NCBI GenBank assembly: GCA_905221605.1
Contig: CAJNDS010002133.1
Coordinates: 111,365-175,364 of the forward strand
Direction: 5' to 3'
DNA length: 64,000 nucleotides
Origin: Symbiodinium natans
Lineage: Eukaryota; Sar; Dinophyceae; Suessiales; Symbiodiniaceae
Shown here: piece after piece, positions 63,923-64,000 of the stretch
Numbering within the stretch: position 1 is the stretch's first letter
Layout of the letters: each line of letters starts with the position of its first letter
Position numbers and translations under genes: made by a program
Notes under the pieces: model-generated
Database searches by the model: none
Seen by the model: the letters and a program-made list of their open reading frames with translations, nothing else
Told to the model about the DNA's origin: nothing

Positions 63923-64000
63923 ACCTAGGCGTAAAAAGGGTGCCCTGTTTTGCTTAAAGGGGTTTCTAAGGGAACCTAAACCCCCCAAAAAGGGAATAAG
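63923..64000. repeat. Family D element cut by the window edge
   Basis: AGTAACCTAGGCGTAAAAAGG, GTGCCCTGTTTTGCTTAAAG and CCCCCAAAAAGGGAATAAG follow the family D order. The right terminus lies beyond the window. Confidence 0.65.

Overview
The window reads as nuclear DNA of a eukaryote whose telomere unit is TTTAGGG/CCCTAAA. I see no operons, ribosome binding sites, rRNA, tRNA or CRISPR. Three features suggest an alga, most likely a dinoflagellate or a relative: plant-type telomere units scattered in dozens of interstitial tracts on both strands, short coding islands separated by these tracts, and many small inverted-repeat elements with no transposase. The lineage call is inference. No complete dinoflagellate spliced leader is visible, and a chromerid or another TTTAGGG alga would also fit.

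Layout. About 0-20 kb is mostly degenerate and perfect telomere-like tracts, AT-rich microsatellites and small inverted-repeat elements, with a few weak exon candidates near 0.8, 14.4 and 17.4 kb. About 20-22.3 kb is a repeat-poor, GC-richer island that is open in several frames and is probably a split gene on the minus strand. About 22.4-27.5 kb is simple sequence and telomere tracts. 27.6-28.7 kb holds the best protein in the window, an ADP-ribosyltransferase-fold domain on the minus strand with the R, S/T-S and E-x-E motifs. About 29-37 kb is again telomere-rich, ending in an exon at 37.2 kb that resembles the histidine-triad region of the scavenger decapping enzyme DcpS. 38.8-39.3 kb has two convergent terminal-exon candidates. 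43-44.4 kb has two plus-strand exon candidates. 44.4-64 kb contains the longest perfect telomere arrays (44.37, 50.28, 52.87, 53.08 and 63.15-63.60 kb), several well-preserved inverted-repeat elements and scattered short exon candidates.

The genes do not form a visible pathway. The consistent architecture is exons of roughly 60-300 bp embedded in intron or intergenic DNA made of telomere-like repeats and small non-autonomous elements. Many apparent open frames are only translations of telomere tracts (runs rich in N-P-K-P on one strand, G-F-R-V on the other) or of microsatellites, and are not annotated as genes. Exon boundaries are estimates from splice-like motifs; no transcript evidence was available.
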